Source of the DNA: Branchiostoma floridae
Taxonomy: Eukaryota > Chordata > Leptocardii > Amphioxiformes > Branchiostomatidae
Assembly: GCF_000003815.2 (NCBI RefSeq)
Contig: NC_049994.1
Coordinates: 8,777,766-8,841,765, forward strand
Direction of reading: 5' to 3'
DNA: 64,000 nt
Position 1 is the stretch's first letter; every line of letters starts with the position of its first letter. This document shows positions 1-12,600 of the stretch, in pieces. Both the position numbers and the translations under genes were made by a program. The notes under the pieces are model-generated. The model saw nothing but the letters and a program-made list of their open reading frames with translations. It had not been told where the DNA came from and did no database searches.

Positions 1-296
1 CTTAAGATATGACATAAGAAAACTGGAACTTCTGTTGCAGTACCACAGAGAGCTGCCAGGAGCCCCATTCTTTGTTTTGCAGAAACCTACCCAATTACCT
101 ATAAATATCAACATCTATCTACAGCTTCTGAAGCTATGCTACAAAAGTGATAATCATAATATTTTCTGGACAAAACAGAGCAACAACGCAAACTTTTGGT
201 GAACATGTCAGCAATGTGTGTGCTGATGAAACACTGCAGAGATGGCATTACAGCAGTGGTGGTGAGTAAGAACGATCTTATATACAGTGTTCTGAC

Positions 297-3200
297 CTGG
301 GTCCGTGTACGCATGGTGGCCACATCGTCCGGTGTGGTAAACACACACACGTCCAAGCGGCATGTCTTTGTCTTGTCGGCATCTTCTATCACCGAACCGC
401 CAGGTGCTACCATAAAGAAAAACATAAACATTTGTAAATTTACTTTAAAGTAGAAACATTAGTGAACAATGCTATAAGCAAGAGTATGGACTGATTCTAA
501 GCCTCTTACAAGTTACAAGATCTATGATTGAATAGGAATCTTCAAATTGTTCAACTTTATGTTCAATATAGTCAATATAAACAATCATCATGTCAGCTCA
601 TATAGCACATGCGCAGTAAATAACATCAATGAAACAACCAGGAACAGAGCCAGCAGTTTCCGACAGGGATCGACAGGGAACAAATCTCGGAAGACAAGTA
701 GAACGAGGAGAACTACTGTAGTAGTACGGATTTGGAACGACAGAACTTCATGCTTTCCTTAAGTGCTGTGGTAAGTCAATCTCAAATACTTTTCAGCGGA
801 TTGCTGGTACATTTTCTGTCTAGCATGAGCTTGTTAGTTGGTGTATATAGATGAACCCAACTGATGTGGGTACACCCAAGTTGTCCAACTGTTAATCTAG
901 CAAGTCAGAAAAGGAGCCAGGTCCAGTAGGGGGGACCAGGTCTTACTGACGTTTGCATTTCAAAGCTTATAAAGAACAGGTGTTTCTTTTGAAGGTAAAG
1001 TTCTTGGAATACAATAACTTTACTGGTCATGTTTTGGCAACTTGTTGTCTCAGCTATCAAGTCATAATAAAGTTGACAAAAAAAACTTGTTGCCTAAAAA
1101 TAACTAACTAACTAACCAACAAAACCCAGTTACAGCTCTACATACATTATGTCATCCACATAATCGAATCAACATGGTCTAAGAGAGAACAGACCTAGCA
1201 TGCCCCCAGCAATCAGGATATCGAGCAGGGTCTCGGCATAGCGCCGGTAGTCAAGGCGACTGCCCTGCTGGATTAAATATTTGGAGATGGCCTCGAGGTC
1301 GTTGCCCTGTTCATTAAGACCTTGCACAATCTTGTCCCGAAAGGCTGTAGGCTCAAATGTCTCTTTTTCATCTGCAAAGATTTAAAAACAAAAGACAGGG
1401 TTAGAATATTGTTTCATGTACATGTAGTCCAAGCCTTTGTCATACTGTAAATTTATTCATTTTCACTGGAACTTAATTTTGCAGCAGCCGTTTTTTTTTT
1501 GCTAATGAAACAATCCAGTCTACACAGTACAGTGGAAATACAAAATACAAATTTGCAATGTCAAAAAAAAAATCTTGGTGAGAACACTGTACAGTAATGG
1601 GAAACATTCATGGTTTTGAATTCGGTAAACCTAGCTGTCACTGTGAAAACCAGGAAAACCACAGTATGCAAAAATCTGAAGAACCACATGTACCCCATCC
1701 TTTACACTGCTTTTTTTGTGAATTAGCAATGATCTGTCCCTATCATGTCATGAGAGATAAGTCAAGAAGAGCAGCTTTCACTAATGCACCTGCCCATTAA
1801 AACTCACTCTGGGGGATGGGAACCCACTAATGTTCCCAGCCAAGGTTACACTGTCATTGCTTTATAGCGCGTTAGAACATGTAGGCTTCATTTCTAACTC
1901 GCTTCATTCATGCTTGCTCTGTAACAAAACATGTATATGTACATGGTGGAAGACAATGTCATGCTAGCAAACTTCTCAAGTGCATAATTTGAAATTTTAA
2001 CTTCATCTTCTATGAAAATTTTGCTTTACTTTCTATGGAAATTCATTGAAGTCCAAGATTTTTCATTGGAAATGGGGTTTATGAATTGGTATTCTGTGGT
2101 ATATCTACATGTGTACAGGCCATATGACCATTTTTAAATCAGAAAACATATTGTACATCCTGCTATTTTTGTCAGAATGATTTGTAAGTAAGTAAACACA
2201 TTTTCAGAGAGTTACGTAGTAACGATATGTACATATTCTTCCTGTTCATCCGTTTGCATCCACGATAATCACAGACATCACATGTATGATGCATTTGAAT
2301 GGACAAGTAGCAAAACTATATATTTCTCACCCCAAAAGCAATAATTATTGTTCCTTGTTACTTAAGTTATTTCTCTTGACAGAGCAAAGACCCATTTCCT
2401 ATAAACAGATTACAAAAGTGAAAATTGTGGGTATTCTCTAGTTTCCTACCTCAACTCTGCCCCTGATGTTACTGGGGGTGGTATAATGTAGATGCAGGTC
2501 ATTGTTACCCTGAGAAACCAGCTCGGAGAAGCTTCGCAAAGAAGAGTTACCGATCCCCTGCCTAACGCGCGCCCTCCCGCAACTATACACCCGTCCCACT
2601 ATCAGCTGGCCCCACTTACGCCGGCCCCCGACTATCCCTTGCTTCTCCGAGAGGCAAGTGATAGTTGGGGGCCAGCTGGTTCGTGGGCCGGCGGGTGTTC
2701 CGTGCGCGCGTGTGGTGGGGATCGGTAAACTTTGCACGCCTCGTAGGAGTCTGCGTTTTCCCAGGGTAGGTCATTGTACGTATGTTCATGTACATGAGCC
2801 TGGAACTATGCCACACAAGTTCTAGTGGTGCGTACCGATCATTGCGTATAATGTGCCCTAGAAAGTTTTCTTTTTTGAGCGGGAGGGGGGAAGGTGCATA
2901 TAAAATTGCATGTTAGCATGAACTGAAATGCAATGTGAAAAATGCATGCAAATTATATACAGCCAGTGTAAACACGAAATGTTTTTTGTCTTTTTCCAGT
3001 GCAAATTTCACTGTCTATGGAAGGTTTTAGATGGTTTTGAACAAGATAAGGGCATATAAGTGACAGATAGCTTTTTGCAAGTCCGGACTTGAGTCCGGAC
3101 ATTTAGTTTTTATTTTGGACTTGGACCTAAACATTTTAGGTCCAATTCCAAGTCCGGGCTTTAGGTACGCACCACTACACACAACTCCCTTTCCAGTAGA

Positions 3201-3459
3201 TGCTCAGCGACTGCTGAGACTCTCAGTGAGAGAAGAAAAATATGTTCTGTGTGCTGCTGACAGTAACCGTGCCATCTAGTAGGAGGGGGGGGGGGGTACC
3301 CTATACTTATCTTGTGCCATACTGTTTACTTAATTGAGATTTGCAGACTCCTGGGTACCTCGGTTCAGTTTTGACAAACTGATTTATATACCTACCCCGT
3401 TTTCTGGTTTTAAGCCGTTGACCGGTGAGCATTGGCTTGGGCTGCTTCTGACTCATCAT
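297..3459 (-). CDS. BZW-type (eIF5-mimic) paralog, exons 1-3 only, runs off left edge
   Basis: Three coding exons match the first three exons of the complete BZW2 gene at 18.9-31.6 kb: 3396-3456 (or from an ATG three bases earlier at 3459), 1195-1371 and 297-406. Lengths of 61, 177 and 110 nt and phases are identical to that gene. The peptide starts M-S-Q-K-Q-P-K-P and includes [20 protein letters not shown], a hallmark of the family, then [16 protein letters not shown]. No frameshift or stop is present. The donor after exon 2 is GTCTGT, whereas the complete gene has GTAAGT, so splicing may be impaired. Exons 4 onward would lie left of position 1. The family binds eIF2/eIF3 through a C-terminal W2 domain and represses initiation; that domain is not in view. 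It may be a working tandem copy or a decaying one. Confidence 0.75.
2506..2768. mobile_element. 263-bp MITE with TACCCTG termini and 9-bp target duplication
   Basis: The element begins TACCCTGAGAAA and ends TTTTCCCAGGGTA. Both sides are flanked by GGTCATTGT (2497-2505 and 2769-2777), a perfect 9-bp target duplication. Much of the interior is also palindromic: the segment around 2605-2683 folds on itself. The apparent reading frames on both strands here are by-products of the palindrome. A 9-bp duplication fits Mutator-like or hAT-like transposition; the superfamily is not settled. Confidence 0.75.
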
Positions 3460-4658
3460 AAATTCTTATTCTTGCTGCAACAATACAACAACAACAAATA
3501 CTGAATTAAATAATAGGGAACGATTGTGAACTACAAGTAATCAAACAATATATAAGAGAATATGTAACAATCATGTCTTAAAGATCAATCAAATAAGAAT
3601 TTTATTTGAAACAACAATAATGCTGACAAACTGTTAACTTACTGTAATTATACCTTCCATTGACACATTTTGAACAGTAAAAGCTGGTCTTTGCTTAGGA
3701 ATGTGAGGAAAAAGCAAACTCAGACTTTTTACCTGTTTACACTAACTACCAGCTTCTCGACATTTGGACAGTTTTACCACACAAAACACAGAATTCAGTT
3801 TGAATGCTATTTTCACGGTTTCAAAGGTGAGGAAAACGATCACCACCAAAGATATTTTCTATGCACCAGACAGATTCAGTACTGCCAACAAGACATCATC
3901 ATTTTCAACATATCTTTCAGCCTATGTCACAAAGTTACGGGTCGTTTGAAAGCCATGTTATCTTTAATGAAGGTATACGTACTTGCCAGCCAAGTTGTGG
4001 GCATTCTTTCCTGCAAACTTTCAGATCAGCAGTTTCATGTGACTCATTTCCAATGGATGGAGAGAAAAATTCTTCGTCTTTTGTCAACCACTAAGTGTAC
4101 GGTGCTTATTTTCTCTTCGTCTGAAGCGCAGAAACAAAACTTGAAAAGACAGATGTTCGTACATAGACAACATTTGAAAGCTTGACTTATTTTTTGTTTG
4201 GTTTGACTTCTTTCTTAGAGGCAGTGAAAGACGAATTTGCTCACTTCTTTTATAATGTATGGGTTACTTGATTTTAGCAGTAGAATGATTTTGTTATGGT
4301 CAGGAATAGCGGAAAAGTAAGAATGTATTTTGGACACGTTATTGAGCAAATGGTATCTTATCACAGACTTCTTCTAGATGGAAGAAATGTTCATTATAAC
4401 AGACTACTGGTATCTTATGGATGAAACGGGGTGCGAAAATAATTTGTAATGATAAAAAATCGTAAGACAATCCTAAGTCAGACAACTCTTCAGACAATTA
4501 AGCAAGTTTGCATGGGCTATTATGTTACCCATCTACAATTTACCACTCAAAAAAGGCAGAAATCTGGAAAACAGTATTTCTATCTGTACTGATCATGTAC
4601 AGTAGAGATGGGACGGAATGTCTACCGAAGCATTAGAAATCTGTATATATGTCAGAAC
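3460..4658. other. Spacer upstream of the left BZW copy, no gene recognised
   Basis: 3600-3790 is duplicated sequence shared with 31800-32290. From 3800 to the inverted-repeat element at 4659 I see AT-rich sequence with a few short open frames on the plus strand that resemble no family I know and lack splice or domain support. Confidence 0.5.
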
Positions 4659-5647
4659 GGTCTCACTAAATACCGAAAACAACCGAAAACAACCGAAAAC
4701 AACTTGACATCTACCGAAAACAACCGAAAACAACTCTAAAAATACTGAAAACAACTCAATAAATACTGAAAACAACTCAATAAATACCGAAAACAACTCG
4801 AAACCTCCTAAAACACTTATTTCTATTTTATTTTCATCTACTCGTTACTATCCCTTGCATTATTTTCTCCTTGGCCAAGGGAGAGAATGGGGTGATTCTA
4901 AATGAAGGATTCTTTCAGCAAAGGGGATGTAGGCTGTGGAAACACCTTTATATCACACACTGTTTTATTTTGATCATTTAATCCAGAATAAGGGGCCTCT
5001 GTGGTAATACACCTTGCGGTTTGTTCATTTAAACCGATTTGTTGTGGCAGCGGAATGCGTTATAATTGAGCAAGAAATGAACTAGATTGTTTTGGTTGCT
5101 AGAAAAAAAAATGTAGTACACATGAGGTAAATGCGCAGCAGGCAGATTCAACAGTAATTAATAAGCAAACCCATTTTCGAAGCAGTTTTGTCGGGGGATA
5201 GTAGTGACTGCGATTTCAAGTTGGGGCCACTACTACATGTGTACACCCCCGCTCCACCGTAAACTCTCCTTGGAGTTACACAATAGATACCAAGTAGTAT
5301 AGATATCCATTGATGAGTTTGCGAGTTAACCAAGCAGTCCCCGTTTATAACATACAGGATCCGTGAATCTGAATTCGAACATTAATATATTCGAAAAGGC
5401 AAAGGAGATCGTTGACTCTATTATTACTAATATTGTATTAATAATATGGGTCGTCCTAGCCTAACTCCTGTCCAAAATAAAATCAAAATTATTAAATAAT
5501 AACCCATTGAAATGATTGTCTGTTGTTCGTGGTTGTGTCGAGTTGTTTTCGGTTGTTTTCGGTAGTTAAAAGTTGTTTTCGGTTGTTTTCGGTAGTTGAA
5601 AGTTGTTTTCAGTTGTTTTCGGTTGTTTTCGGTATTTAGTGAGACCC
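4659..5647. mobile_element. Foldback-type element with CCGAAAACAA-repeat termini
   Basis: The left end (4659-4800) reads GGTCTCACTAAATACCGAAA followed by many AACCGAAAAC units. The right end (5530-5647) is the inverse, GTTGTTTTCGG units ending in TATTTAGTGAGACC. TGTCAGAAC lies directly outside both ends (4650-4658 and 5648-5656), a 9-bp (at least 8-bp) target duplication. The central 700 bp has no recognisable gene. This is a non-autonomous DNA transposon with subterminal repeats. Confidence 0.75.
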
Positions 5648-5659
5648 TGTCAGAACACC

Positions 5660-6900
5660 ATATACGGTTACAGAACCCTACGCTGTTCAATCCACAAAGG
5701 CTAACAACACAGAAGCATTTTAGATGTTCTAAACTTACTTATAAAAAGATAATTCATAGTTACATACATGTGTCTAATACACAGCATAAAGGTACTCGTT
5801 GTTCTCATCAAATATGTCACATACTCAATACCAACAATTAGTTACATCACATTGTAACTATATTGCTCAACAAGTTGTACAAAGCATGGCACCTATATCT
5901 ACTGATATATAATTACAGTTCTATAAGACTAATCTACATAATACATTTTGTACAAGGGTTCATAGTATGGGAAGAAAATATATTGGGCGACGACCACTTT
6001 AATAACGCTACACAAACTAGCTTTTGCATGTGGGACGAATACGTCAACAAAAGTGACCAGTCAAACATGTACGATATCAATTGCAAAGCAAACCTCTATC
6101 TATATACATATGTTCTATATTCAATACCAATAAGAGTTTGGGTTCTGAATTCATAATTTTCAATAGTAGGAACAGGACTTACCTCCTCTTGCCGTGCCGT
6201 ACGAAAGAAGTGTGTAGACAGTGTCGCTAGAAATAAATGTGGTTTTATATAGGGCTATGGTTTATCAGACAAGTGGTACAACCTGTTACACCACTTTCGA
6301 CAATCAGAATACAACTCGTGACCAAAATGTGTCAACCAATCAGAGTGTGATCCGGTAAAAGATGTTGTGTAGATTATTCGCGTAACTATTGATGTCTAGA
6401 GGATATTTCTAATTTCAGGGACAAAATCTTATACAGTGCACCTTTAAACTGGTATTACTCTTAGGTATCTTCTGACAAACTGCAATATGCCTGTGCTTAC
6501 AAAAAAGCAAAGACAAGTGATACCATTCGATCCAAGCTCCGATCTAATTTTGGACCAATATTTAAAGAACGCTTTATTTGAACACTTTCTGTTGTGTCGC
6601 TATATAAAAGTAATTCAATCAAAACATACATTAACATACAAAAAATACATCAAAACATACATTAACACATTGAGTATAACTATAAGGCTTTTATGAAAGG
6701 ACAATCACACTACATGCCAAACTTTATTACAGAGAAATGGATATCGTGTCGTCCTATTTCACTTTACGATTTTTATTTCAAGGAATTGTATGGCATGGCA
6801 TAAGAGATGGTTGCTGCAACGCCTCCTGTTGATTTGTTTGGGAACTGTTGTTGGGCGGGAAAAAAAGGTCATTCTCTCACCCTACGGATCATGGTTCGTG
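5660..6900. other. AT-rich spacer, nothing recognised
   Basis: No domain-bearing frame or RNA gene is visible. An open frame near 6755-6910 contains a hydrophobic run (LLQRLLLICLGTVVG) that might be a remnant of an upstream GPCR membrane segment, but it ends at a stop before the GPCR frame and is not supported. Confidence 0.4.
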
Positions 6901-6910
6901 TTTTTTTTAA

Positions 6911-7894
6911 AAACTTGAGTCCTCTGATGGCAGTCATCCCTTCTTTGTTATGGTACTCTTGTGCTTTGTATTCCTCTACGTCCTGTCCATCTGTATAATA
7001 GTTCCTCTGTACGTTCGGATATTAGTCAAAGTAAGGCAGTCTCACCGTTTGGTGGTAAGGGAGACTAGGTCGGACAACCAGGCATTTCTTATGATGTTTG
7101 TAGTGACGGTCTTTTTTCTTTTCACCTGGCTTCCTTATCACGTCATTTATTTTATTATCCATCGAGTTGTTTCAAAAGAGAACGACGTGGCAATCGAGTT
7201 GGCAAAATCGCTCGCGGTTCTGAACTCCATGGCCAACCCGTTTCTCTATGCTCTTCTCGGGAGGAACTTTCGACATCAGCTAAAAAAGATGTTTTGCTGC
7301 AAACAGCGGGAGAACAGGAAACATTGGAGACCAAAGAGCGAAGCTTCGACGGACATGACACTAACAAGACATGTAGTAGAAGCAACAGAACATGCTATAG
7401 GACAGGCAGATGTGACGGAACAGGCCCAGGATACAGGTGGGACAGGACAGGCCCATGACACAGGTGGGACAGAAAGGACCAAGGCTACAGACGGGACAGA
7501 AAGGACCAAGGCTACCGACAGGACAGAAAGGACCAAGGCTACCGACAGGACAGAAAGGACCAAGGCTACTGACGGGACAGAAAGGACCAAAGCTACTGAC
7601 GGGACAGAAAGGACCAAGGCTACTGACGGGACAGAAAGGACCAAGGCTACCGACGGGACAGAAAGGACCAAGGCTACTGTCGGGACAGAAAGGACCAAGG
7701 CTACCGACGGGACAGAAAGGACCAAAGCTACCGACGGGACAGAAAGGACCAAGGCTACTGACGGGACAGAAAGGACCAAGGCTACCGACGGGACAGAAAG
7801 GACCAAGGCTACTGACGGGACAGAAAGGACCAAGGCTACCGACGGGACAGAAAGGACCAAAGCTACCGACGGGACAGAAAGGACCAAGGCTTAA
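6911..7894 (+). CDS. Rhodopsin-family GPCR, 3' part (TM5-TM7) with repeat tail
   Basis: The frame opens after a TAA at 6908-6910 and first reaches ATG at 6950. It contains a TM5-like run (VLLCFVFLYVLSICIIVPLY), a basic third loop, TM6 with the family motif as FTWLPYHVIYFI, and TM7 with LNSMANPFLYALLG, where NPFLY is the NPxxY motif. Helix 8 follows (RNFRHQLKKMF), then Cys-Cys, a possible palmitoylation site. TM1-TM4 are missing upstream, so this is either a last exon whose acceptor I cannot fix (TTGAG at 6915-6919 is possible) or a fragment. The cytoplasmic tail then becomes about 16 copies of a 9-residue unit, GTERTKATD, up to the stop at 7892-7894. Ligand class cannot be assigned. Confidence 0.6.
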   Translation, partial: KLESSDGSHPFFVMVLLCFVFLYVLSICIIVPLYVRILVKVRQSHRLVVRETRSDNQAFLMMFVVTVFFLFTWLPYHVIYFIIHRVVSKENDVAIELAKSLAVLNSMANPFLYALLGRNFRHQLKKMFCCKQRENRKHWRPKSEASTDMTLTRHVVEATEHAIGQADVTEQAQDTGGTGQAHDTGGTERTKATDGTERTKATDRTERTKATDRTERTKATDGTERTKATDGTERTKATDGTERTKATDGTERTKATVGTERTKATDGTERTKATDGTERTKATDGTERTKATDGTERTKATDGTERTKATDGTERTKATDGTERTKA

Positions 7895-7896
7895 CT
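7462..7896 (+). repeat. 27-bp minisatellite in GPCR tail, about 16 copies
   Basis: The unit is GACGGGACAGAAAGGACCAA plus GGCTACC, with few substitutions. As 27 is divisible by three, all frames stay open; in the GPCR frame it encodes GTERTKATD. More degenerate relatives (GGACAGGCCCAGG, GGACAGTCCCAGG) continue on both sides from about 7400 to 8010, so the array is the homogenised core of a larger degenerate field. Confidence 0.85.
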
Positions 7897-7899
7897 GAC

Positions 7900-9640
7900 G
7901 GGACAAGACTGGCTACAGGTGGGGCAAGACAGTCCCAGGCTACAAATGCGATAGGACAGTCCCAGGCTACAGGTGGAACAGGACAGTCCCATGCTACAGG
8001 CGGGATATGACGTGTACAAGGGTACAAAGGAGACAGGCCAGACCTGGTTATTTTCGGTACTACGTCATGCAATTGCCAAAACTCTGTCTATCCGGAACAA
8101 AAGAAAAGCAAGTTACATTATGTTTTCCATGCCAACTATCATAATTCTTCATGTTCTCGTAATGTGTGCACAGCCTGAAATTATCAGTGAAGACATATAT
8201 CCGTGCATTCTAAGGAAACATAGTTTATTTTCCCACTCAGAAACCGCTTAATAGAAGAAAGGTACACTATGCTCTCCATATGTAAGTTAAAGATACCCCA
8301 CCATTAATTTTTATCTGATGTAGTTACCAAGGGTGAACACCTATTAACACAAAAGTGAACAATTAAAAGCACTATATGTATATAAATGGGGTTTATTTCG
8401 AAAAACAAGCAACATTGTCTCAAACATGGCAACCAATACATCTGAGTTCAAACAGTATTTTCCAAATTAACGGTAGAAGACTTTCACGACAAATTAATTA
8501 AAACATATACAGCGCCAACCATGAAAACTTGTGAGACGATACCTATCCGTCAAGAACAGTGAGCTATAAAAACAGACAGTAGCGGAATTAGGTGCTCCAT
8601 ACTAGAAAACAGTACGAAATTGTGCAAAAACAGGCATGAACACACTGCAAATGAGCCGGATCATTACATCTACTTGTAGATTACAAGTCTTCTTACTTTT
8701 GTTGAAAGGTACACTTGCTATTCACTATGCTTCTTTTTAGTATCTACATGTACATACATATTTTTTTAACAGGGACAAATATGACTGTACAATGCAGTTT
8801 GTGTGCAACATCTTCCCACTTTTGCAAACAAAAAGTCATACGGCTAAGTCTATAGATTTTTTATTTGTAATTCTTGGGTCTATATATGGCTGAGCAGCCG
8901 GGAAATATCAAGTAAACATTGTTTACTGTAGATTATCAACTGGATAGAGATTGCTTTCCTAAATTAAAATACTTTTCTGTTAAGAAAGTTAACTAATGAG
9001 TCCTACTAATAAGCCTCCTAATGTGTTGATTAAGTTTCATGATTGACTGTCTGCAAGGATAGAACATCCAAAGTGTATGAAGTATACTATCTTAATTTGT
9101 GGTCATATTTTTGAGTCCATATAAAAGCTAGAAATATTTAAGGTCAAACCTTACTTTGATATAGGCAAATATCTGATAATACACTGAGTTACTTTCTGCT
9201 TACCTTTAGTCTAATTTTCAATGCCAACCAATGTAAAATGAACACTTTGGTTGGATACCAATCTGTCAAAGTGAGTATTTGCTCCAAATTGAAACCTTCC
9301 TTTTTCATTCACTTTGATTTATCATGCTATGTATTACAACCATATACAAATAAACATGTGCGGAATAGACAGAGGTATCAACTTTCCCAAATACACAACT
9401 TAAAACTCTTGCCATACTGGTAGGTGTTGATCATGACTGCCTTTGACTCTGTTGGAGAACAATATAAAAACCGTGTAATTACTTCCGATATGCCATTGGT
9501 TTGATGCTGACAAGTTTCAAAGTCAGTGATTTTATTTGACAGGTGTGGGCAACAGAGTTACAGTATTGTAGTTATCTACCTGAAACAACAGAGCTACATG
9601 TATATGTGCATTTTATTTACCTTTGAAGTGAGCACAATCA
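7900..9640. other. Spacer between GPCR fragment and death-domain gene
   Basis: 7900-8010 holds decayed relatives of the 27-bp repeat. The remainder is AT-rich. It contains the presumed 3' UTR of the minus-strand gene ending at 9642, with an AATAAA on the minus strand at 9612-9617. No other gene is recognised. Confidence 0.5.
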
Positions 9641-9641
9641 G

Positions 9642-12600
9642 TTACTTCTCAGCCACTGGTGCTTCCTTCACAGTTGTTTCTGAAATATAAACAACAAAAC
9701 ATTTTAATCTACTACGCAAATGCACAGTGTTATTGATTCAACTGTTGTGTAAATTATGAAATGGGTTGTACCAGAACACTCAATTGAAGAGCAAATTCAA
9801 ATACAATTTGACTTGTTATCTCATTGTAGCACATAGAACTGAAAAATACCTGGGAATTTCTCCTTCAAACCATCCAACACACTCTGCAGCCCTGCCTGTT
9901 TTAGAGCCTTCATCAGCAAATCTATGGTTGCAAAGTTCCCTTTCTTCCGTTTCCACTTTCCCAGCATGTGCCAGCAGCTTTTCTTATTGTCACGGTTTAG
10001 TTCGGCAATGTTTTGAATGTCTGTCCATGAGAAACCAAGAAAATGGGCCAAGTCCATCCAGTCAGTGCTTGCTTTTTCCTTGATGAAGTAGATGTAATCA
10101 GCCATACCTGACATGCACCATGGACAAAGACAGTAATCATTTTGTAAGTGCTGAGTGTTGAGTATTTTTTCAATTGTGTTCTGCACTTCTGCTTCCCTTG
10201 TACTGGGTTGAATTGAACACATACTCTTATGGAGTGCCTTTATTGATAATTATTTTTGATAAGAAGGTTATGTTTTCGGGAGCATTCTTATCTGTCTGTC
10301 TCTTTGTCTGTGATGCCTGGATGGATTGCCTTGAGATTTGAGGGTAGGTCTTGATGAGACCTCGAAATGATTAGATTTTTGGCCCTGGGTGGAGACGATG
10401 ATGAAGTGTGTTTGTCATTGATCATCATTATCCAGCCATACTAGCAAATATTAACCAATAGGTATGGTTTATGTGTACATGTGTACAATCATGTGACATT
10501 GAAAAATCCTACTGTACTTGTCTAATTGAGCTATATGTCCAACTTTGTAACAACTGTAAGTGCCAATACCTGATTTCTTTTTGATCGTCCGTTTGACTTC
10601 TGATGCAATTGTTGGTCGGGAACCGGATGCTGCTCCCTATTGGTAAAATAATTCAGTGACATAATTGTCAATGAGTCTTTTCTAATGATTAATCTAAATA
10701 CAATGCTATCTTTACATACTTTGTTCTAAGTGTTGTGGGCTTGACTTATCAATCAATTTGATATTATTTGTCAGTCATTGAAGAAACATCAAATTATCTA
10801 TCTTTCTGGTAATAAATGTAGCCTGATTAAAATGGCACCCCTAGCGGCCGACCCCACAATTGCCGCCGCCCTAGGAGGAGGGGGTCATTAACCCAGGCCA
10901 GTGAGAGCTTGTGTAAACACAAACTAGTAATAAATGATACATTGCTGTATTTTTAACATTGTCTACAAGACAGCTTTAAATGCCATAGCTGTATTTTACG
11001 TCTGTAATAGTTTTTTTTTTCATTTGATCCAATATAAAAGAATGTAAGTACCTGCAGGTGGTCTTCCATCTGTCTAGCCGGGAGTACTTTTATCGAAAGT
11101 TCACACAGAAAGATTGAGCTGGGTTGCTCTTCTGGTTCTTGTTCCTTCCTCAGAACACTGCATACTTTCTTTCCATGGGCATTTACTCCGACAGAAACGC
11201 GAGGCAAGGCATAGAACGTCACAAACCCCTCTCCGTCTAAATCTGTCTTGCCTTTGCCTTCTTTCTCACCTCTGACTGTGATATGGAGGAGGTTATGTTT
11301 TATCTGACTGTGGAAAGTTATTTGCTTGTCAGCCTTGCCGAACTGTGCGAATGACACGTTGCCTTCTATGTTTATTCCTACCTTTTGGCCTTCACACAGC
11401 CTTACTATTTTGCTTGGTACTGGAGCCTTGTAACCAGCACGAGTCTCTTTGTCGTCTGTGTCACTGACTTTGCAGCATTCTATGAGGAACTGATTTTGGT
11501 TGTCCTCCCGCTGCATTAGCATGAACTGTGCATCATGCTGATGAATCCAATTGCAAAGTGCCAACGGAATCGGTCCTATTTCCTCTGATTTGCCACCAGC
11601 CTGCATATCGAGTATGATATGGCTGAAAGATAGAATTATTTGAAAATATGAATAAAAAGAAGAAAAATATGTTGTTTTTTTGTCTGCAATTTTCAAATGC
11701 CGGAAAGGGTGCTAAATCTCAGTCTACTAACGGTACTAGACTAAGTACAGATTTTACCCTAAAACCTGCTAAAATCATGATGTCATCATGATGACTGTTA
11801 CAAAATGTTCAGTACCTGGAGGCTTCTGTGACGTTGAACTCAACAAATTCTCCAAGGTCTCGGATGTTGACATCATCAGTCACATCTGTCCACTGGTCTG
11901 TCCCCTCCTCAGATGATGTCACACGCAGTTCGGTGGCGCCACCTTGTGGAACCTCCATGTAGTGCCGAGGATGTGGCACTTGCACTGTGACTGGCTTGTT
12001 GAAGTGTACTGTTAACTGATCAGCAGCTTCGATCTTCACTATCGGGCTGGTGCAAACAAGGCTGTGGGAAGACTGGTCCCTGGCCTTCATGTCCTCCAAT
12101 ACTTCTTTGGAAATTTCTTGAACCTGTTTTTGCACATAGGATAATGATTCAGTTACACTTAAGGGTACGACAGACAAAAGGAAGCACAGTAATTTGTTTC
12201 AGATGAAGACATTTTCCGTTAATAGTACAGTACGACAATTATTTCTCCAAAGGAGAAGCAAATATACACATCAACATTGATACCCTTTTTATTCTACATG
12301 TTGGTATTGAAGATTGTTACCTGTAATTTCACTTGAATCGGCGTGCTCACTGACTGCTCAGGGATAGTGATTATTACAGTAGGCTGGGTTGATGATGTCA
12401 CTGTGACTCCTTTTGTAGATACAGAAAAGTGGTCTCGTTTGAGTTGACTGATGACAGCAAAGATGGCAAAGTGATCCACGGTAACTGTGATATGCTCTTT
12501 GCTCTGAAATAAGAAAACAAAAGAGAAAACCTCAAAAGTCATAATCTATTAGACAGAGAATCATACAAAATTTGTCAGATGTTTCATGATGCAATCTCTC

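Larger units (their letters stand above)
1..3790. repeat. Segmental duplication, left copy (partner about 26630-32300)
   Basis: Exons and introns of the left BZW copy align in order with the complete gene. Examples are 1-100 with 26630-26730, 820-960 with 27150-27290, 1590-2440 with 28550-29640, and 3600-3790 with 31800-32290. Intron similarity means a DNA-level duplication, not a retrocopy. Stretches unique to one copy mostly coincide with mobile elements or local repeats. Similarity fades just left of 3800. Confidence 0.8.

Noticed and set aside
6755-6910. Upstream GPCR exon (TM4-like hydrophobic run)
   Set aside because: The frame ends in a stop just before the GPCR frame, and no splice sites join them convincingly.
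7276-7906. Minus-strand frames rich in VLSVPSVAL or GPFCPVGSL
   Set aside because: By-products of the 27-bp repeat, which keeps all frames open. The plus-strand frame is the one continuous with the GPCR transmembrane segments.
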